From Nocardiopsis metallicus (GTDB lineage Bacteria; Actinomycetota; Actinomycetes; Streptosporangiales; Streptosporangiaceae), in the NCBI RefSeq assembly GCF_014201115.1, contig NZ_JACHDO010000001.1, positions 558,001-622,000 of the forward strand: DNA of 64,000 nt. Reading direction: 5' to 3'. Shown piece by piece: positions 44,524 through 53,393 of this stretch. A model generated the notes under the pieces. That model had not been told where the DNA came from and did no database searches. It was given only the letters and a program-made list of their open reading frames with translations. Each line of letters opens with the position of its first letter. The stretch's first letter is position 1. A program made the translations under genes and the position numbers.

Positions 44524-44607
44524 CGCCTTGCGGAGCAGGTAGGCTGAGGCGTCGGCGGGGTAGTCCACGCCGCCACCCAGGCACAGTGATTTCGGGAGTC
44601 AGAAGCA

Positions 44608-45306
44608 GTGAGCGCGCAGGGCAAGGGCATCGTCATCGCCATCGACGGTCCCTCCGGGTCGGGCAAGTCGAGCACGGCCAGGGGTGTCGCCAAGGCGCGG
44701 GACCTGCGCTACCTCGACACCGGGGCCATGTACCGGGCCCTGACCTGGTGGATGCTGGACAACAAGATCGACGTCAACGACGCCGCCGCGGTGGCAGCCA
44801 ACGTCGGCCGTCCCGTCATCGTGATGGGCAGTGACCCGTCCGCGCCCTCCGTGACGGTGGACGGGCGTGACGTGGCCGCCGAGATCCGCGGCAGGGAGGT
44901 CACCACCAACGTCAGCGCCGTCTCGGCCGTGCCAGAGGCGCGTGAGCTGTTGGTGCGGACCCAGCGCGAGGTCATCGAGGCCGCCCGTGACGAGAGCGCG
45001 GGTATCGTGGTCGAGGGCCGTGACATCACGACCGTCGTCGCCCCCGAGGCCCCCGTCAAGCTGTTCCTGACCGCCAGCGCCGAGGCGCGGGCGCAGCGGC
45101 GCAGCAAGGAGGTCCGTACCGTTGACGTCGCGGCGACCCAGGCCGACCTGGCCCGCCGTGACAAGCTGGACTCCAGCCGCGAGCACTCTCCGCTGACGCA
45201 GACCGCCGACGCCACCGAACTCGACACCACCGGCCTGACCCTCGACGAGGTCATCGCGCTGGTCGTCAAACTGGCCGACGAGGTCCGCGAGGCTCAGGCC
45301 TCGTAG
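44608..45306 (+). CDS. cmk: Cytidylate kinase
   Basis: Phosphorylates CMP and dCMP. 232 residues, GTG start. P-loop AIDGPSGSGKSSTARGVA (residues 11-28), YLDTGAMYRALTWW, EGRDITTVVAPEA and the lid RRSKEV; C-terminal LDTTGLTLDEV. All standard for the bacterial CMP kinase family. Upstream of der, as in many Gram-positive genomes; about 270 bases between them contain no other gene. Confidence 0.95.
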   Translation: MSAQGKGIVIAIDGPSGSGKSSTARGVAKARDLRYLDTGAMYRALTWWMLDNKIDVNDAAAVAANVGRPVIVMGSDPSAPSVTVDGRDVAAEIRGREVTTNVSAVSAVPEARELLVRTQREVIEAARDESAGIVVEGRDITTVVAPEAPVKLFLTASAEARAQRRSKEVRTVDVAATQADLARRDKLDSSREHSPLTQTADATELDTTGLTLDEVIALVVKLADEVREAQAS

Positions 45307-45576
45307 CGGCGCGCGAGCGTCGCACCCGGTGCGGACGCCGGAGACAGCGCGGGCAGCGGACCCGCCCCACCGGGCGGGAGGCCGGGGAGAGACCGGCCAC
45401 ACCACCCCCGTCAGGGGAACACAAGATCATCCGCGGGGGTTGCCCCCCGTGGCAGGACACGGGCGCCCGCAGCGGCGCCCGTGAGTGATTCACGTGGCGA
45501 TCGCGTCGAATCCTTGACACATCCTCACGGCACGCATCCTGGGCGCGTGAGGACCTGGAACCGGGAGTACGAGTAC

Positions 45577-47016
45577 ATGAGTGAGTTCGACGTGTCCGAC
45601 GTGGGCGTGGCGCCCGAGGGCGAGGAGGCGGCACTGCCCGTCGTCGCCGTCGTCGGCCGCCCCAACGTCGGTAAGTCCAGTCTGGTCAATCGCATCATCG
45701 GCCGCCGTGAGGCAGTGGTCGAGGACGTCCCGGGCGTGACCCGTGACCGGGTGGCCTACGACGCCGAGTGGCAGAACCACCGCTTCACGCTGGTGGACAC
45801 CGGCGGTTGGGAGACCAGCGTCAGCGGTCTGGCCGCGATGGTCGCCCGCCAGGCCGAGTACGCCGCGCAGACCGCCGACGTGATCCTCTTCGTGGTCGAC
45901 GCGACCGTGGGCATCACCGACGCCGACGCCGCGGTCACCCGCGTCCTGCGCGCCACCAAGAAGCCCGTGGTGCTGGCCGCGAACAAGGTCGACGGCGGAC
46001 AGCAGGAGGCCGACGCGCTCGGCCTGTGGAACCTGGGCGTGGGTCAGCCCTTCGCGATCAGCGCCCTGCACGGCCGCGGTACCGGCGACATGCTGGACGC
46101 CGTGGTGGAGGCCTTCCCCGAGACCCCCGAGGGCCAGGGGGAGGGCGACGACGAGGACGGTCCGTCCCGGATCGCTCTGCTGGGCCGCCCCAACGTGGGC
46201 AAGTCCAGCCTGCTGAACCGGCTCGCCGGTGAGGACCGCGTGGTCGTGGACTCCGTGGCGGGTACCACCCGTGACGCGGTCGACGAGCTGATCGAGCTGG
46301 GCGGCAAGACCTGGAAGTTCATCGACACCGCCGGTATCCGCCGCCGGTTCCGCGCACTCCAGGGCGCCGACTACTACGCGACCATGCGCACCGGCACCGC
46401 CCTGGAGCGGGCCGAGGTGGCCGTGGTGCTGATGGACGTCAGCGAGCCGCTGGCCGAGCAGGACATCCGGGTCGTGGAGCAGGTCGTGGAGGCCGGTCGC
46501 GGTCTGGTCCTGGCCTTCAACAAGTGGGACATCCTCGACGAGGAGCGCCGCGTCTACCTGGAGAAGGAGATCGACCGCCAGTTGGCGCGCGTCTCCTGGG
46601 CGCCCCGGGTGAACATCTCCGCGGCCACCGGCCGCCACATGGAGCGGCTCGTTCCGGCGATCGAGACCAGCCTGGCCGGTTTCAACCAGCGCATCTCCAC
46701 GGGTCAGCTCAACAACTGGCTCAAGGAGCTGGTGGCGGCCACCCCGCCGCCGGTGCGTGGCGGCAAGCAGCCCAAGATCCTGTTCGCGACCCAGGCCGGT
46801 GCGCGCCCGCCGCACTTCATCCTGTTCACGACCGGTTTCCTCGAGGACAACTACCGTCGCTTCATCGAGCGTCGGCTGCGCGAGGACTTCGGCTTCGAGG
46901 GGACCCCGGTGCACATCAGCATGCGGATCCGCGAGAAGAAGGGCGCGACCCCGGGCCGCGCCTCCAAGGGCAGTGTGCGTCCGGACCGCAAGCCGCGCGG
47001 CGGCGGCCGACGCTAG
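45577..47016 (+). CDS. der: Ribosome-assembly GTPase Der (EngA)
   Basis: 50S subunit assembly factor with two GTPase domains, 479 residues. G1 motifs [12 protein letters not shown] and [12 protein letters not shown], with NKVDG and NKWD as G4 motifs, followed by a KH-like C-terminal domain ([31 protein letters not shown]) and a basic tail. ATG 45577 chosen with GGGAG ten bases upstream; an in-frame extension to 45481 has no support. Its TAG stop is part of a CTAG followed by an IS-end-like repeat that also provides the terminator. Confidence 0.95.
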   Translation: MSEFDVSDVGVAPEGEEAALPVVAVVGRPNVGKSSLVNRIIGRREAVVEDVPGVTRDRVAYDAEWQNHRFTLVDTGGWETSVSGLAAMVARQAEYAAQTADVILFVVDATVGITDADAAVTRVLRATKKPVVLAANKVDGGQQEADALGLWNLGVGQPFAISALHGRGTGDMLDAVVEAFPETPEGQGEGDDEDGPSRIALLGRPNVGKSSLLNRLAGEDRVVVDSVAGTTRDAVDELIELGGKTWKFIDTAGIRRRFRALQGADYYATMRTGTALERAEVAVVLMDVSEPLAEQDIRVVEQVVEAGRGLVLAFNKWDILDEERRVYLEKEIDRQLARVSWAPRVNISAATGRHMERLVPAIETSLAGFNQRISTGQLNNWLKELVAATPPPVRGGKQPKILFATQAGARPPHFILFTTGFLEDNYRRFIERRLREDFGFEGTPVHISMRIREKKGATPGRASKGSVRPDRKPRGGGRR

Positions 47017-47088
47017 CTCGGCGTTCAGCCCTCGGCCCGTGACCGGACACCGTCCCGGTCACGGGCTTCGTCGTTTTCCGGACAGCAC
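47013..47088 (+). repeat. Solo IS701-like end directly after der, acting as terminator
   Basis: 76 bases that match the right end of the IS at 9203-9278 (reverse complement) with about 10 differences, starting exactly at the target CTAG whose TAG is the der stop codon. It includes the 12-bp hairpin GCCCGTGACCGG / CCGGTCACGGGC (47035-47046, 47055-47066) and TTCGTCGTTTT, a credible intrinsic terminator. No transposase or opposite end is present nearby. Confidence 0.75.
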
Positions 47089-47216
47089 GTGGGCCACCGC
47101 GTCGAGGGGCTGCGGGTCGTCCGTCAGCCGGCCCCGAGCCCTGAGGCCGGAAGCGGTGCTGGAACCGGGAGGCCGGACCCACCAGCCAGGCGGGCGCCTC
47201 CCGCAAGCACATGGCT

Positions 47217-47426
47217 TCAGTCATGGGTGCTCGCCTGGGATCGCTGGTGCGCCTTCCAAGCCCGGTGGAGTTCGCGGCGGCGTTCGTACTCCCTCTTGGC
47301 CCGCAGGCGTGGGTCGGTCTCGGGGCTCAGGGCGGCTGGGCCCATGACCTGCAGGAGCGCGTGGTTGATACGGAACCCCATCCTGTACAGCAAGGAGAAC
47401 GAGTCTGTCCCGTGCGGTTTGTCCAT
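47217..47426 (-). CDS. Small hypothetical protein, divergent from the OhrR-type regulator
   Basis: 69 residues, function unknown. ATG 47426 with GAGGGAAA upstream. The sequence starts DKPHGTDSFSLLYRMGF, contains INHALLQVMGPAAL, and ends with a strongly basic helix (RAKREYERRRELHRAWKAHQR). Composition and codon bias look genuine. It reads away from the regulator gene; a perfect palindrome TTAGTGCACTAA lies 82 bases upstream, so it is probably the regulator's target. No match to Ohr peroxidase (too short). Confidence 0.6.
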   Translation of the reverse strand: MDKPHGTDSFSLLYRMGFRINHALLQVMGPAALSPETDPRLRAKREYERRRELHRAWKAHQRSQASTHD

Positions 47427-47507
47427 GGCCGTTTCCCTCGCGGTTCGGTGGAGTCGCTGGCGCTCATCCGGGTCTCGTGGAGGAGCCCCTCCCCCCGAGC
47501 CGTATTG

Positions 47508-47519
47508 TTAGTGCACTAA
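47508..47519 (-). promoter_or_regulatory. MarR/OhrR-type operator 1
   Basis: Perfect palindrome TTAGTGCACTAA upstream of the small minus-strand gene. It shares the half-sites TTAGTG and CTAA with the second site at 47658. AT-rich against the GC-rich background. Confidence 0.6.
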
Positions 47520-47657
47520 ATGATAGCCCACGAACATACGAGTCGGGTTTCGGGGAAGCCGCCTGCGCGGCCACGGGCTCTCCTTCCGTGCGATCGGGGG
47601 CGCACCGACGATCCAGCTGCGGGGACTCAATCCGAACCCGTGTTCGTGGGCTAAGTA

Positions 47658-47669
47658 TTAGTGGGCTAA
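47658..47669 (+). promoter_or_regulatory. MarR/OhrR-type operator 2
   Basis: TTAGTGGGCTAA, followed by TATGAT (47677-47682), a good -10 for the regulator gene. A 13-bp inverted repeat TAGCCCACGAACA / TGTTCGTGGGCTA links the neighbourhood of both operators. This is the pattern expected for autorepression by the regulator. Confidence 0.6.
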
Positions 47670-47723
47670 TCCTGAGTATGATCGTCTTACGCGTGCTGGA
47701 GCAGACACATCGAGGTGGGTTAT

Positions 47724-48215
47724 TTGGCCGAGGAGCAGCAGCTGGACGATCCGTTGGCCCTGGAACACCAGGTCTGCTTCTCCCTGGCGGTGGCCTCGCG
47801 CATGGTGATCGGCCTGTACCGGCCGGTGCTGGCGCCCCTCGGGCTCACTCATCCCCAGTACCTGGTCATGCTGGCGTTGTGGCAGTTCGAGCCGCTGTCC
47901 GTCGGTGAGATCGCGCAGATGTTGGAGTTGGAGTCGGCGACCGTCTCGCCGCTGCTCAAGCGACTCGAGGCCTCAGGACTGGTAGTGCGGGAGAGAACGG
48001 CCGACAACGAGCGCCGGCTGACCGTCAGGCTCACCCCACAAGGCCGTGACCTGCGCAGCCAGGCCGAGTCCATCCCCGCCCAGATGATGGAACGCCTGGG
48101 TCTTGACGTGAGCCAACTTCAGGACCTGAACAGCGCGCTCCAACAGGTGATCACCAAAGCGGCCCGCGCCGAGGCGGGGGAGTCCGGCTCCAGGAGCGGG
48201 GGCGGCTCCGGCTGA
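47724..48215 (+). CDS. MarR-family regulator, OhrR type (peroxide-sensing)
   Basis: 163 residues from TTG 47724 (GAGG eight bases upstream; GTG 47715 also possible). It matches the OhrR subgroup: N-terminal LEHQVCFSLAVASR with the redox-sensing cysteine (Cys18), YRPVLAPLGLTHPQYLVML, winged HTH IAQMLELESATVSPLLKRLEASGLV, and RTADNERRLTVRLT. OhrR represses an organic hydroperoxide reductase until its cysteine is oxidised. No ohr gene is adjacent; the divergent small gene and itself are the likely targets. Confidence 0.88.
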   Translation: MAEEQQLDDPLALEHQVCFSLAVASRMVIGLYRPVLAPLGLTHPQYLVMLALWQFEPLSVGEIAQMLELESATVSPLLKRLEASGLVVRERTADNERRLTVRLTPQGRDLRSQAESIPAQMMERLGLDVSQLQDLNSALQQVITKAARAEAGESGSRSGGGSG

Positions 48216-48297
48216 GGGTGCGGTCCACAGGCCATCGGTAAGGGGCGCTCCGCCGTCGTGTGCACTGGTCCCCCTTCCCGCGTGGTCCTGGGGCCGG

Positions 48298-49752
48298 TCA
48301 GGAGTCCGAGGGCAGACGGCGGACGTTGCCGCCGCGGATACCGAAGCCGGGCTCACCGCCCTCCCTCGGGTAGGGCAGCCTCCCGGACGCACCCGGGCCG
48401 CGCCCTGGCATCGGGATGGCTGGGGCGCCGGGCAGCGGCTGTCCGGCGCTCTCCCTCATCCGCCAGACCACCAGCACACCGACGGCACCGGCGGCCATCA
48501 CCAGCCAGGCGGGCGAGTACAGGTTGCCGGTGGACTGCACCAGCGACTCGGCGATCAGCGGGGTGGTGCCGCCGAACAGCGCCACCGAGACGTTGAAGCT
48601 GATCGCCAGCGCGCCGTAGCGGACCTTGGTCGGAAAGAAGGCCGGAAGCGCGGCGGGCGCCGCCCCGGAGAAGTGCACCAGGGTGATCGCCAGGACCACT
48701 ACGCCCAGGGCCGCCGTCCACACGCTGCCCTGTTGCAGCATCCAGAAGGCGGGCAGGGACAGCACGATCGCGCAGACGCTGCCCGAGAGCAGGATCGGTC
48801 TGCGGCCCACGCGATCGCTCATGAACCCGAACAGGGTCACCGTGGCCAGCAGGAACACCATCGCGCCCAGGGTGACGACCAGGGCCAGGGTCGTGCCGTA
48901 CCCCAGCTCCGCCTCCAGGTAGGTGGGCAGGTAGGCGGTCACCATGTAGTTGTTGACGTTGAAGACCATGACCAGCCCGACGCACAGCACCATGGCGCGC
49001 CACTGGCCCACGACGGTCTCGCGCAGCTGGCCCTTGCGCCGCTCGCCCCGGGAGTCCTTGGCGAAACCGTCGGTGTTCTGGTTGAAGACCGGGGTGTCGT
49101 CCAGCTTGAGCCTCAGGTAGAGGCCGACCGCGCCGAGCGGCAGGGCGAACAGGAACGGGATGCGCCAACCCCAGTCCTGCATGGTGTCGGAGCCCAGAAC
49201 CAGGGTCATCACGGTGACGATGGCGGCGCCGCCGACGTAACCGCTGACCGTGCCGAACTCCAGCCAGGAGGCGAGGAAGCCGCGTCGCTTGTCCGGTGCG
49301 TACTCGGCGATGAACGTGGTGGCCCCGCCGTACTCGCCACCGGTGGAGAAGCCCTGCAGCATACGGGCCACCAGCAGCAGGATCGGCGCGGCGATACCGA
49401 TGGTGGCGGCCGAGGGGATGAGGCCGATGGAGAACGTGCTGACCGCCATGAGCAGCATGGTGAACGCCAGCACGTGCTTGCGGCCGACCCGGTCGCCGAG
49501 CGGACCGAAGAACATGCCGCCGAGCGGGCGCACGAGGAAGGCCGCGGCGAACGTGGTGAAGGTGGCGATGAGCTGCACGCCGGACGACTGCGCCGGGTAG
49601 AAGACCAGACCGATCGTCACGGCCAGGTAGCTGTAGACACCGAAGTCGTACCACTCGGTCGCGTTGCCGATCGCCGCGGCGGTGACAGCCTTGCGGGTGG
49701 TCTTGTGGTCGGTCTTCAGGGTCTGCTGGCCCTGACGTGGTTCTTCGCTCAC
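48298..49752 (-). CDS. MFS transporter, metabolite:H+ symporter (MHS/ProP-like)
   Basis: 484 residues, twelve helices, GTG start. MHS hallmarks: AAAIGNATEWYDFGVYSYL in helix 1, PLGGMFFGPLGDRVGRKHVL, GFSTGGEYGGATTFIAEYAP, and the second-half loop FGFMSDRVGRRPILLSG. The family takes up betaine, proline, shikimate or dicarboxylates with protons. The C-terminal 45 residues are Pro/Gly-rich and cytoplasmic. It stands alone on the minus strand; substrate not predictable from sequence. Confidence 0.88.
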   Translation of the reverse strand: MSEEPRQGQQTLKTDHKTTRKAVTAAAIGNATEWYDFGVYSYLAVTIGLVFYPAQSSGVQLIATFTTFAAAFLVRPLGGMFFGPLGDRVGRKHVLAFTMLLMAVSTFSIGLIPSAATIGIAAPILLLVARMLQGFSTGGEYGGATTFIAEYAPDKRRGFLASWLEFGTVSGYVGGAAIVTVMTLVLGSDTMQDWGWRIPFLFALPLGAVGLYLRLKLDDTPVFNQNTDGFAKDSRGERRKGQLRETVVGQWRAMVLCVGLVMVFNVNNYMVTAYLPTYLEAELGYGTTLALVVTLGAMVFLLATVTLFGFMSDRVGRRPILLSGSVCAIVLSLPAFWMLQQGSVWTAALGVVVLAITLVHFSGAAPAALPAFFPTKVRYGALAISFNVSVALFGGTTPLIAESLVQSTGNLYSPAWLVMAAGAVGVLVVWRMRESAGQPLPGAPAIPMPGRGPGASGRLPYPREGGEPGFGIRGGNVRRLPSDS

Positions 49753-49838
49753 GTCTCTCCCTCGGAGGAATCACCTGAAGTACATAGATAAGCACTTTCG
49801 GCTACGAAAACGTGGGAGGCCTACGTGTCGCCCGCGGG

Positions 49839-49844
49839 TAGCGT
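49839..49844 (+). promoter_or_regulatory. Candidate leaderless promoter of the DUF523 gene
   Basis: TAGCGT ends six bases before the ATG at 49851, and no Shine-Dalgarno is present. Confidence 0.4.
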
Positions 49845-49850
49845 TGCCGT

Positions 49851-50348
49851 ATGCGCAAAGTGCTGGTCAGTGCCTGCCTGATGGGCCGCCGGGTCCGTTA
49901 CGACGGACGGGCCAAACCGGTGGGGGACGACACGGTCACCCGCTGGCGGGAGGAGGGGCGCCTGGTCGTGCACTGCCCCGAGATCGCCGGCGGGCTGCCG
50001 GTGCCCCGACCGCCCGCCGAGATCGAACCGGGCGCGGACGCCGCCGACGTGCTCGCGGGCCGGGCCCGCGTCCTCACCCCCGAGGGCGCGGACGTGACCG
50101 ACCACTTCGTGTCCGGGGCGCACTCGGCGCTGGCCACCGCGCAGACCCATGGGGTGGTGCTGGCGCTGCTCAAGGAGTCCAGCCCCTCCTGCGGACTGCA
50201 CGTGGTCTACGACGGAACCTTCGAGGGGCGCAAGGTGCCGGGGGAGGGCGTGACCGCGCACCTGCTCCGCGAGCACGGGGTGGCGGTGTTCAACGAGAAC
50301 GAGGTCGCGCGGGCGGCGGAACGGCTCAGGACTCTGGAACGGGGCTGA
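49851..50348 (+). CDS. DUF523 family protein
   Basis: 165 residues. VSACLMGRRVRYDG at the N-terminus, HCPEIAGGLPVPRPP, and KESSPSCGLHVVYDGTF are the conserved blocks of DUF523, with three conserved cysteines (in ACL, HCP and SCG) that probably bind metal or an Fe-S cluster. Biochemical role not established. Some relatives are fused to DUF1722 and linked to DNA photolyases or tRNA work; this copy stands alone. Confidence 0.88.
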   Translation: MRKVLVSACLMGRRVRYDGRAKPVGDDTVTRWREEGRLVVHCPEIAGGLPVPRPPAEIEPGADAADVLAGRARVLTPEGADVTDHFVSGAHSALATAQTHGVVLALLKESSPSCGLHVVYDGTFEGRKVPGEGVTAHLLREHGVAVFNENEVARAAERLRTLERG

Positions 50349-50413
50349 GCGTTCTGGAGACGAGTGCCGGGGCGCCGCCGTGGGCGAGGCCCCGGCACGG
50401 ACCGGGGTTCGGA

Positions 50414-50974
50414 TCAGTCCTTGACGACCTCGTATCGCAGGCAGGCGAAGGGCCCCGCGAGCCCGGCCTCCAGCGGGCGCAGCTGGACCCGCCCGTCCAG
50501 CAGGGGCGCACCGCCACCCAGGCTGACCGGGGCGACGGACACCCGGACCTCGTCCAGCAGGCCCAGCCGGGCCAGGTCCGCGGCGATCCGTCCGCCGCCG
50601 ACCACCCAGATGTCGCGGCCGTCGGCGGCCCTGGTCATCTCCGCGTGCAGGTCCCGCAGTTCCCGGTCGCTGTCGGCGCTGGTGAACCTGAGGTCGCCAC
50701 CGAGCCGGGGGAGCTCCCGGTGGGTGAGCACCCAGGTGGGCGCCGTGTACGGCCAGGGCTTGTCGCCCTCGTGCTCGTGGATCCACTCGTAGGTGGTCGC
50801 GCCCATCACGATCGCCCCGGCGCCCTTGATGAACTCCTCGGTCGAGTCGAGCGCCTCGGTGTTCTCGTCGTCCGGGCTTCCTCCCTCGACGGCGAACAGC
50901 CAGTCCAGTGAGTTGTCCTGGTCGGCGATGAACCCGTCCAGGCTGGTGGCGGTCTCGTAGACGGTCCTGCTCAT
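50414..50974 (-). CDS. Dihydrofolate reductase / RibD C-terminal-domain family protein
   Basis: 186 residues, ATG with GGGGAGAAA upstream. Fold elements TATSLDGFIAD, AIVMGATTYEWI, and IWVVGGGRIAADLARLGLLDEVRVSVAPV follow the RibD_C pattern (NADPH-binding GGG). Such stand-alone proteins are abundant in actinobacteria and mostly of unknown substrate; true folate DHFR is unlikely because key residues differ. It lies 32 bases after the AraC-DinB gene, in the same operon. Confidence 0.87.
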   Translation of the reverse strand: MSRTVYETATSLDGFIADQDNSLDWLFAVEGGSPDDENTEALDSTEEFIKGAGAIVMGATTYEWIHEHEGDKPWPYTAPTWVLTHRELPRLGGDLRFTSADSDRELRDLHAEMTRAADGRDIWVVGGGRIAADLARLGLLDEVRVSVAPVSLGGGAPLLDGRVQLRPLEAGLAGPFACLRYEVVKD

Positions 50975-51006
50975 GTGCTTTCTCCCCGTTTCCTCGGTGC
51001 CTCGTG

Positions 51007-51957
51007 TCAGCTGTGCTCGTACCGGTCCCGCTCGTACCGCCCCTGCAACCATTCCAGCGGGTCGCCGTGGTCCACCTCGACCCCGGCCGCTCGCAGCATG
51101 TGCCGAACGCTCTGCCTGCGGTGCGCCGAGTAGGTGAGTACGTGCGCGACCACGCCGCCGAGCAGGAAGCTCTCCGGCGGGTCGCACAGGGCGTCGATGA
51201 GCCGGTCGCCCCAGGCGTCCCGCCGCCCGATGTCGGTGACGGTGGCGATCCAGCGCGCCCCGGCCTCCTCGTGCCGGAGCCGCAGTGACTCCGGGCCGTC
51301 GCCCCCGTGTTCGGGGGTGTCCGCGCCCTCGATGGAGGCCAGCCACATCTCCTTGGCCCGCACCAGGCGGTCCAGGGTGGCGGCGATGGACTCCTCCGGG
51401 CCGTCCCAGGTCAGCGTGGTCCGGCCCGGTTCGCGGACCCTGCGGTACTCCGCCTCGGGCAGGTCCGCGGCGAGCCGGATCAGCAGCGCTGTGTCGTCGA
51501 CGTCGTGGTGGACCTGTAGTCCGGTGACGTCCAAGCTGGGGCGGCCTTTCGGGTGCTCCTCCACCCACAGGTGGATCGGCGGGTGGAAGTGGACGCCGTT
51601 GGGCGCGGGCAGCCAGCGGCCGCTGCCCGCCGTGGTGGCGCTGGGGGGATGACCGAAGGCGCGCGCGAACGCCCGAGTGAACCCCTCCACGGATTCGTAT
51701 CCGGCCGCGAACGCCGCGTCGGTGACGCTGGTGCCCTGCCCGATCTGCCAGGCGGCCCGCTCCAGCAGGACCCGGCGGCGCAGCGCCACCGGGGACTCGC
51801 CGGTGTCCCGGGACAGCACCCGGCTGAAGTGGAAGGGTGAGGCGTGCGCCTGCCCGGCCATCTCGCTGAGCCGGTTGTTCTCCTCGGACAGGACCGCGTC
51901 GAGCAGCTCACGCAGACGGTCCCGCCCGGAAGGGGGTTCGGTGGTGGGTTCGGTCAT
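51007..51957 (-). CDS. AraC-type regulator fused to a DinB-like domain
   Basis: 316 residues. N-terminal AraC HTH (LSEMAGQAHASPFHFSRVLSRDTGESPVALRRRVLLERAA, then VTDAAFAAGYESVEGFTRAFARAFG), residues 25-105, followed by a four-helix DinB/DUF664-like domain with His residues suited to metal binding (GLQVHHDVDD, LLGGVVAHVLTYSAHRRQ). Helix-turn-helix first is unusual for AraC proteins, whose HTH is commonly C-terminal, but this fusion type is known. It probably controls itself and the DHFR-like gene. ATG 51957. Confidence 0.85.
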   Translation of the reverse strand: MTEPTTEPPSGRDRLRELLDAVLSEENNRLSEMAGQAHASPFHFSRVLSRDTGESPVALRRRVLLERAAWQIGQGTSVTDAAFAAGYESVEGFTRAFARAFGHPPSATTAGSGRWLPAPNGVHFHPPIHLWVEEHPKGRPSLDVTGLQVHHDVDDTALLIRLAADLPEAEYRRVREPGRTTLTWDGPEESIAATLDRLVRAKEMWLASIEGADTPEHGGDGPESLRLRHEEAGARWIATVTDIGRRDAWGDRLIDALCDPPESFLLGGVVAHVLTYSAHRRQSVRHMLRAAGVEVDHGDPLEWLQGRYERDRYEHS

Positions 51958-52145
51958 GTGAACAGTATGTTCGCGGGGCCCTCGCCGCCGCTTGACCGTT
52001 CTTGCGCAGTGTCGGCGGTCGGAGCGGCCGCCGGACCATGTCGTCAGCCGGTCCCGGGAGAGCCGAAACCATGGTGCGAACGCCCCAGAAGATGCGATAG
52101 AGTCGTCCCCGTTGGCGGCGCCGGACACGGCGTTCGCCCAGCGGC

Positions 52146-52219
52146 CGGGACGTAGCGCAGTTTGGCAGCGCACTTGACTGGGGGTCAAGGGGTCGTGGGT
52201 TCAAATCCCGCCGTCCCGA
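52146..52219 (+). tRNA. tRNA-Pro (anticodon GGG)
   Basis: 74 bases forming a full cloverleaf: acceptor CGGGACG / CGTCCCG, anticodon stem CTTGA/TCAAG with loop CTGGGGG (anticodon GGG, reads CCC and CCU), and T-arm GTGGGTTCAAATCCC. CCA is not encoded. A terminator follows within 20 bases. I see no integrase or attachment repeat next to it. Confidence 0.95.
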
Positions 52220-52236
52220 CAGAGCGGCAACAGTTC

Positions 52237-52264
52237 AGGGCTCACCGCGAGGTGAGCCCTTTTC
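52237..52264 (+). terminator. tRNA-Pro terminator
   Basis: 10-bp stem AGGGCTCACC / GGTGAGCCCT with GCGA tetraloop (GNRA), followed by TTTCTG. Confidence 0.85.
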
Positions 52265-52325
52265 TGTGTCTCCGGCAGGGCGGGGTTGAACCGGGGTCCG
52301 GACAAAGCCGGGAGCGTGGCCCAGG

Positions 52326-53393
52326 CTACGGGGCGTCCGGTGCCGCGCGGGGGCTGGCCGGTTCCGCGGCGGCCCGCTGGCGCAGACGGATGCCGACCGC
52401 GCTGGTGACGAGTAGTACGGCGCCCGCGACGAGCAGGACCCCGGCTGCCGACACCTCACCGCCGGTGAGCTCCCAGACGAGCCGTGGAACCGCGACCGTG
52501 GCGGCGAGCACGCCGAACACGAGCGCCGAGGCGGGGCCGCGCGCCGTCGAGCGCCAGAGCGCGAAGAGCGTGAACAGGCCCGCCGTGACGGCGAGTTCGG
52601 CGACGTGGTTCACCGGCGTTTCCAGCATCAGCGCACCCGTGTAGGAGGTCACCGCGCCGAGCCCGACCGCGGTTCCCGGTTCGCGCAGCACGCCGACCAC
52701 CGCGAGGGCGATCCCCACCACGCCGAGGAGGAGCAGGCCCGCGCCGGCTGCCGAGGACGCGGTCTGCCACCCGCTGGAGGAGAACCCGCTCCCGCTGTCC
52801 GAGCCGACGAGCTCGTAGACCACCTCCTGCACTCCGAAACCGACCAGGAACGCGCTCATGCCCCAAACGGCCACCAGCCCGGGCGCGGAGCGCAGCAGCG
52901 CGTAGGCGGTCACGGCGACTGCCAGCCCGGCAGCGGATGCCCAGGTGGAAGCGCTCGGTACGAACTCGGCAGGCAGCGCTTCCTCCATGGCTTCGGCGAC
53001 GGCGAAGGCCGCGGAGAGCGACGCCAACGCGAACAGGGCACCACCGATCCGGCGGCGAACCGGGGCCGTGTCCGCCGACCGGAGCAGCAGGGACCGGCCT
53101 CCGGCCATGGCGACCCCCGCGCCGACGAGCACGGCGGCGACCACCGCGAGCAGTGTGATCCGCACGCCTGCGTCCAAGACGTCCCACGCGGTGGCCATGA
53201 ACGTGGCCACGGCCGCCAGCACCAGCCCGCCGCCGACATAGCCCAGTACCTCCGCCCAGCGGCTCTTCGTCTCGGAGCCTCCCTCGGCCGCCTCCAGAGC
53301 GGCGGCGACCGCGTCGGCCTGCCCGCGGTCGATCACCCCCTGCTCGACCAGCCCGCGCAACGCCTCAGCGCGGGCCCCGTCGCGTGCCTCCAT
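52326..53393 (-). CDS. DUF2157-like multi-pass membrane protein
   Basis: 355 residues from ATG 53393. The N-terminal 35 residues form a short helical cytoplasmic domain (LRGLVEQGVIDRGQADAVAAAL) like that of DUF2157 proteins, then about ten hydrophobic helices rich in Ala, Gly and Val, and a short Ala/Pro tail. No transporter motif recognised. It may be a membrane scaffold or a paralogue of YwdC-like proteins; function unknown. Runs opposite to the tRNA gene. Confidence 0.7.
   Translation of the reverse strand: MEARDGARAEALRGLVEQGVIDRGQADAVAAALEAAEGGSETKSRWAEVLGYVGGGLVLAAVATFMATAWDVLDAGVRITLLAVVAAVLVGAGVAMAGGRSLLLRSADTAPVRRRIGGALFALASLSAAFAVAEAMEEALPAEFVPSASTWASAAGLAVAVTAYALLRSAPGLVAVWGMSAFLVGFGVQEVVYELVGSDSGSGFSSSGWQTASSAAGAGLLLLGVVGIALAVVGVLREPGTAVGLGAVTSYTGALMLETPVNHVAELAVTAGLFTLFALWRSTARGPASALVFGVLAATVAVPRLVWELTGGEVSAAGVLLVAGAVLLVTSAVGIRLRQRAAAEPASPRAAPDAP

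Noticed and set aside
52146..52219. tRNA-Pro as an integration site of a genomic island
   Set aside because: No integrase gene or repeat of the tRNA 3' end was seen on either side within the window.
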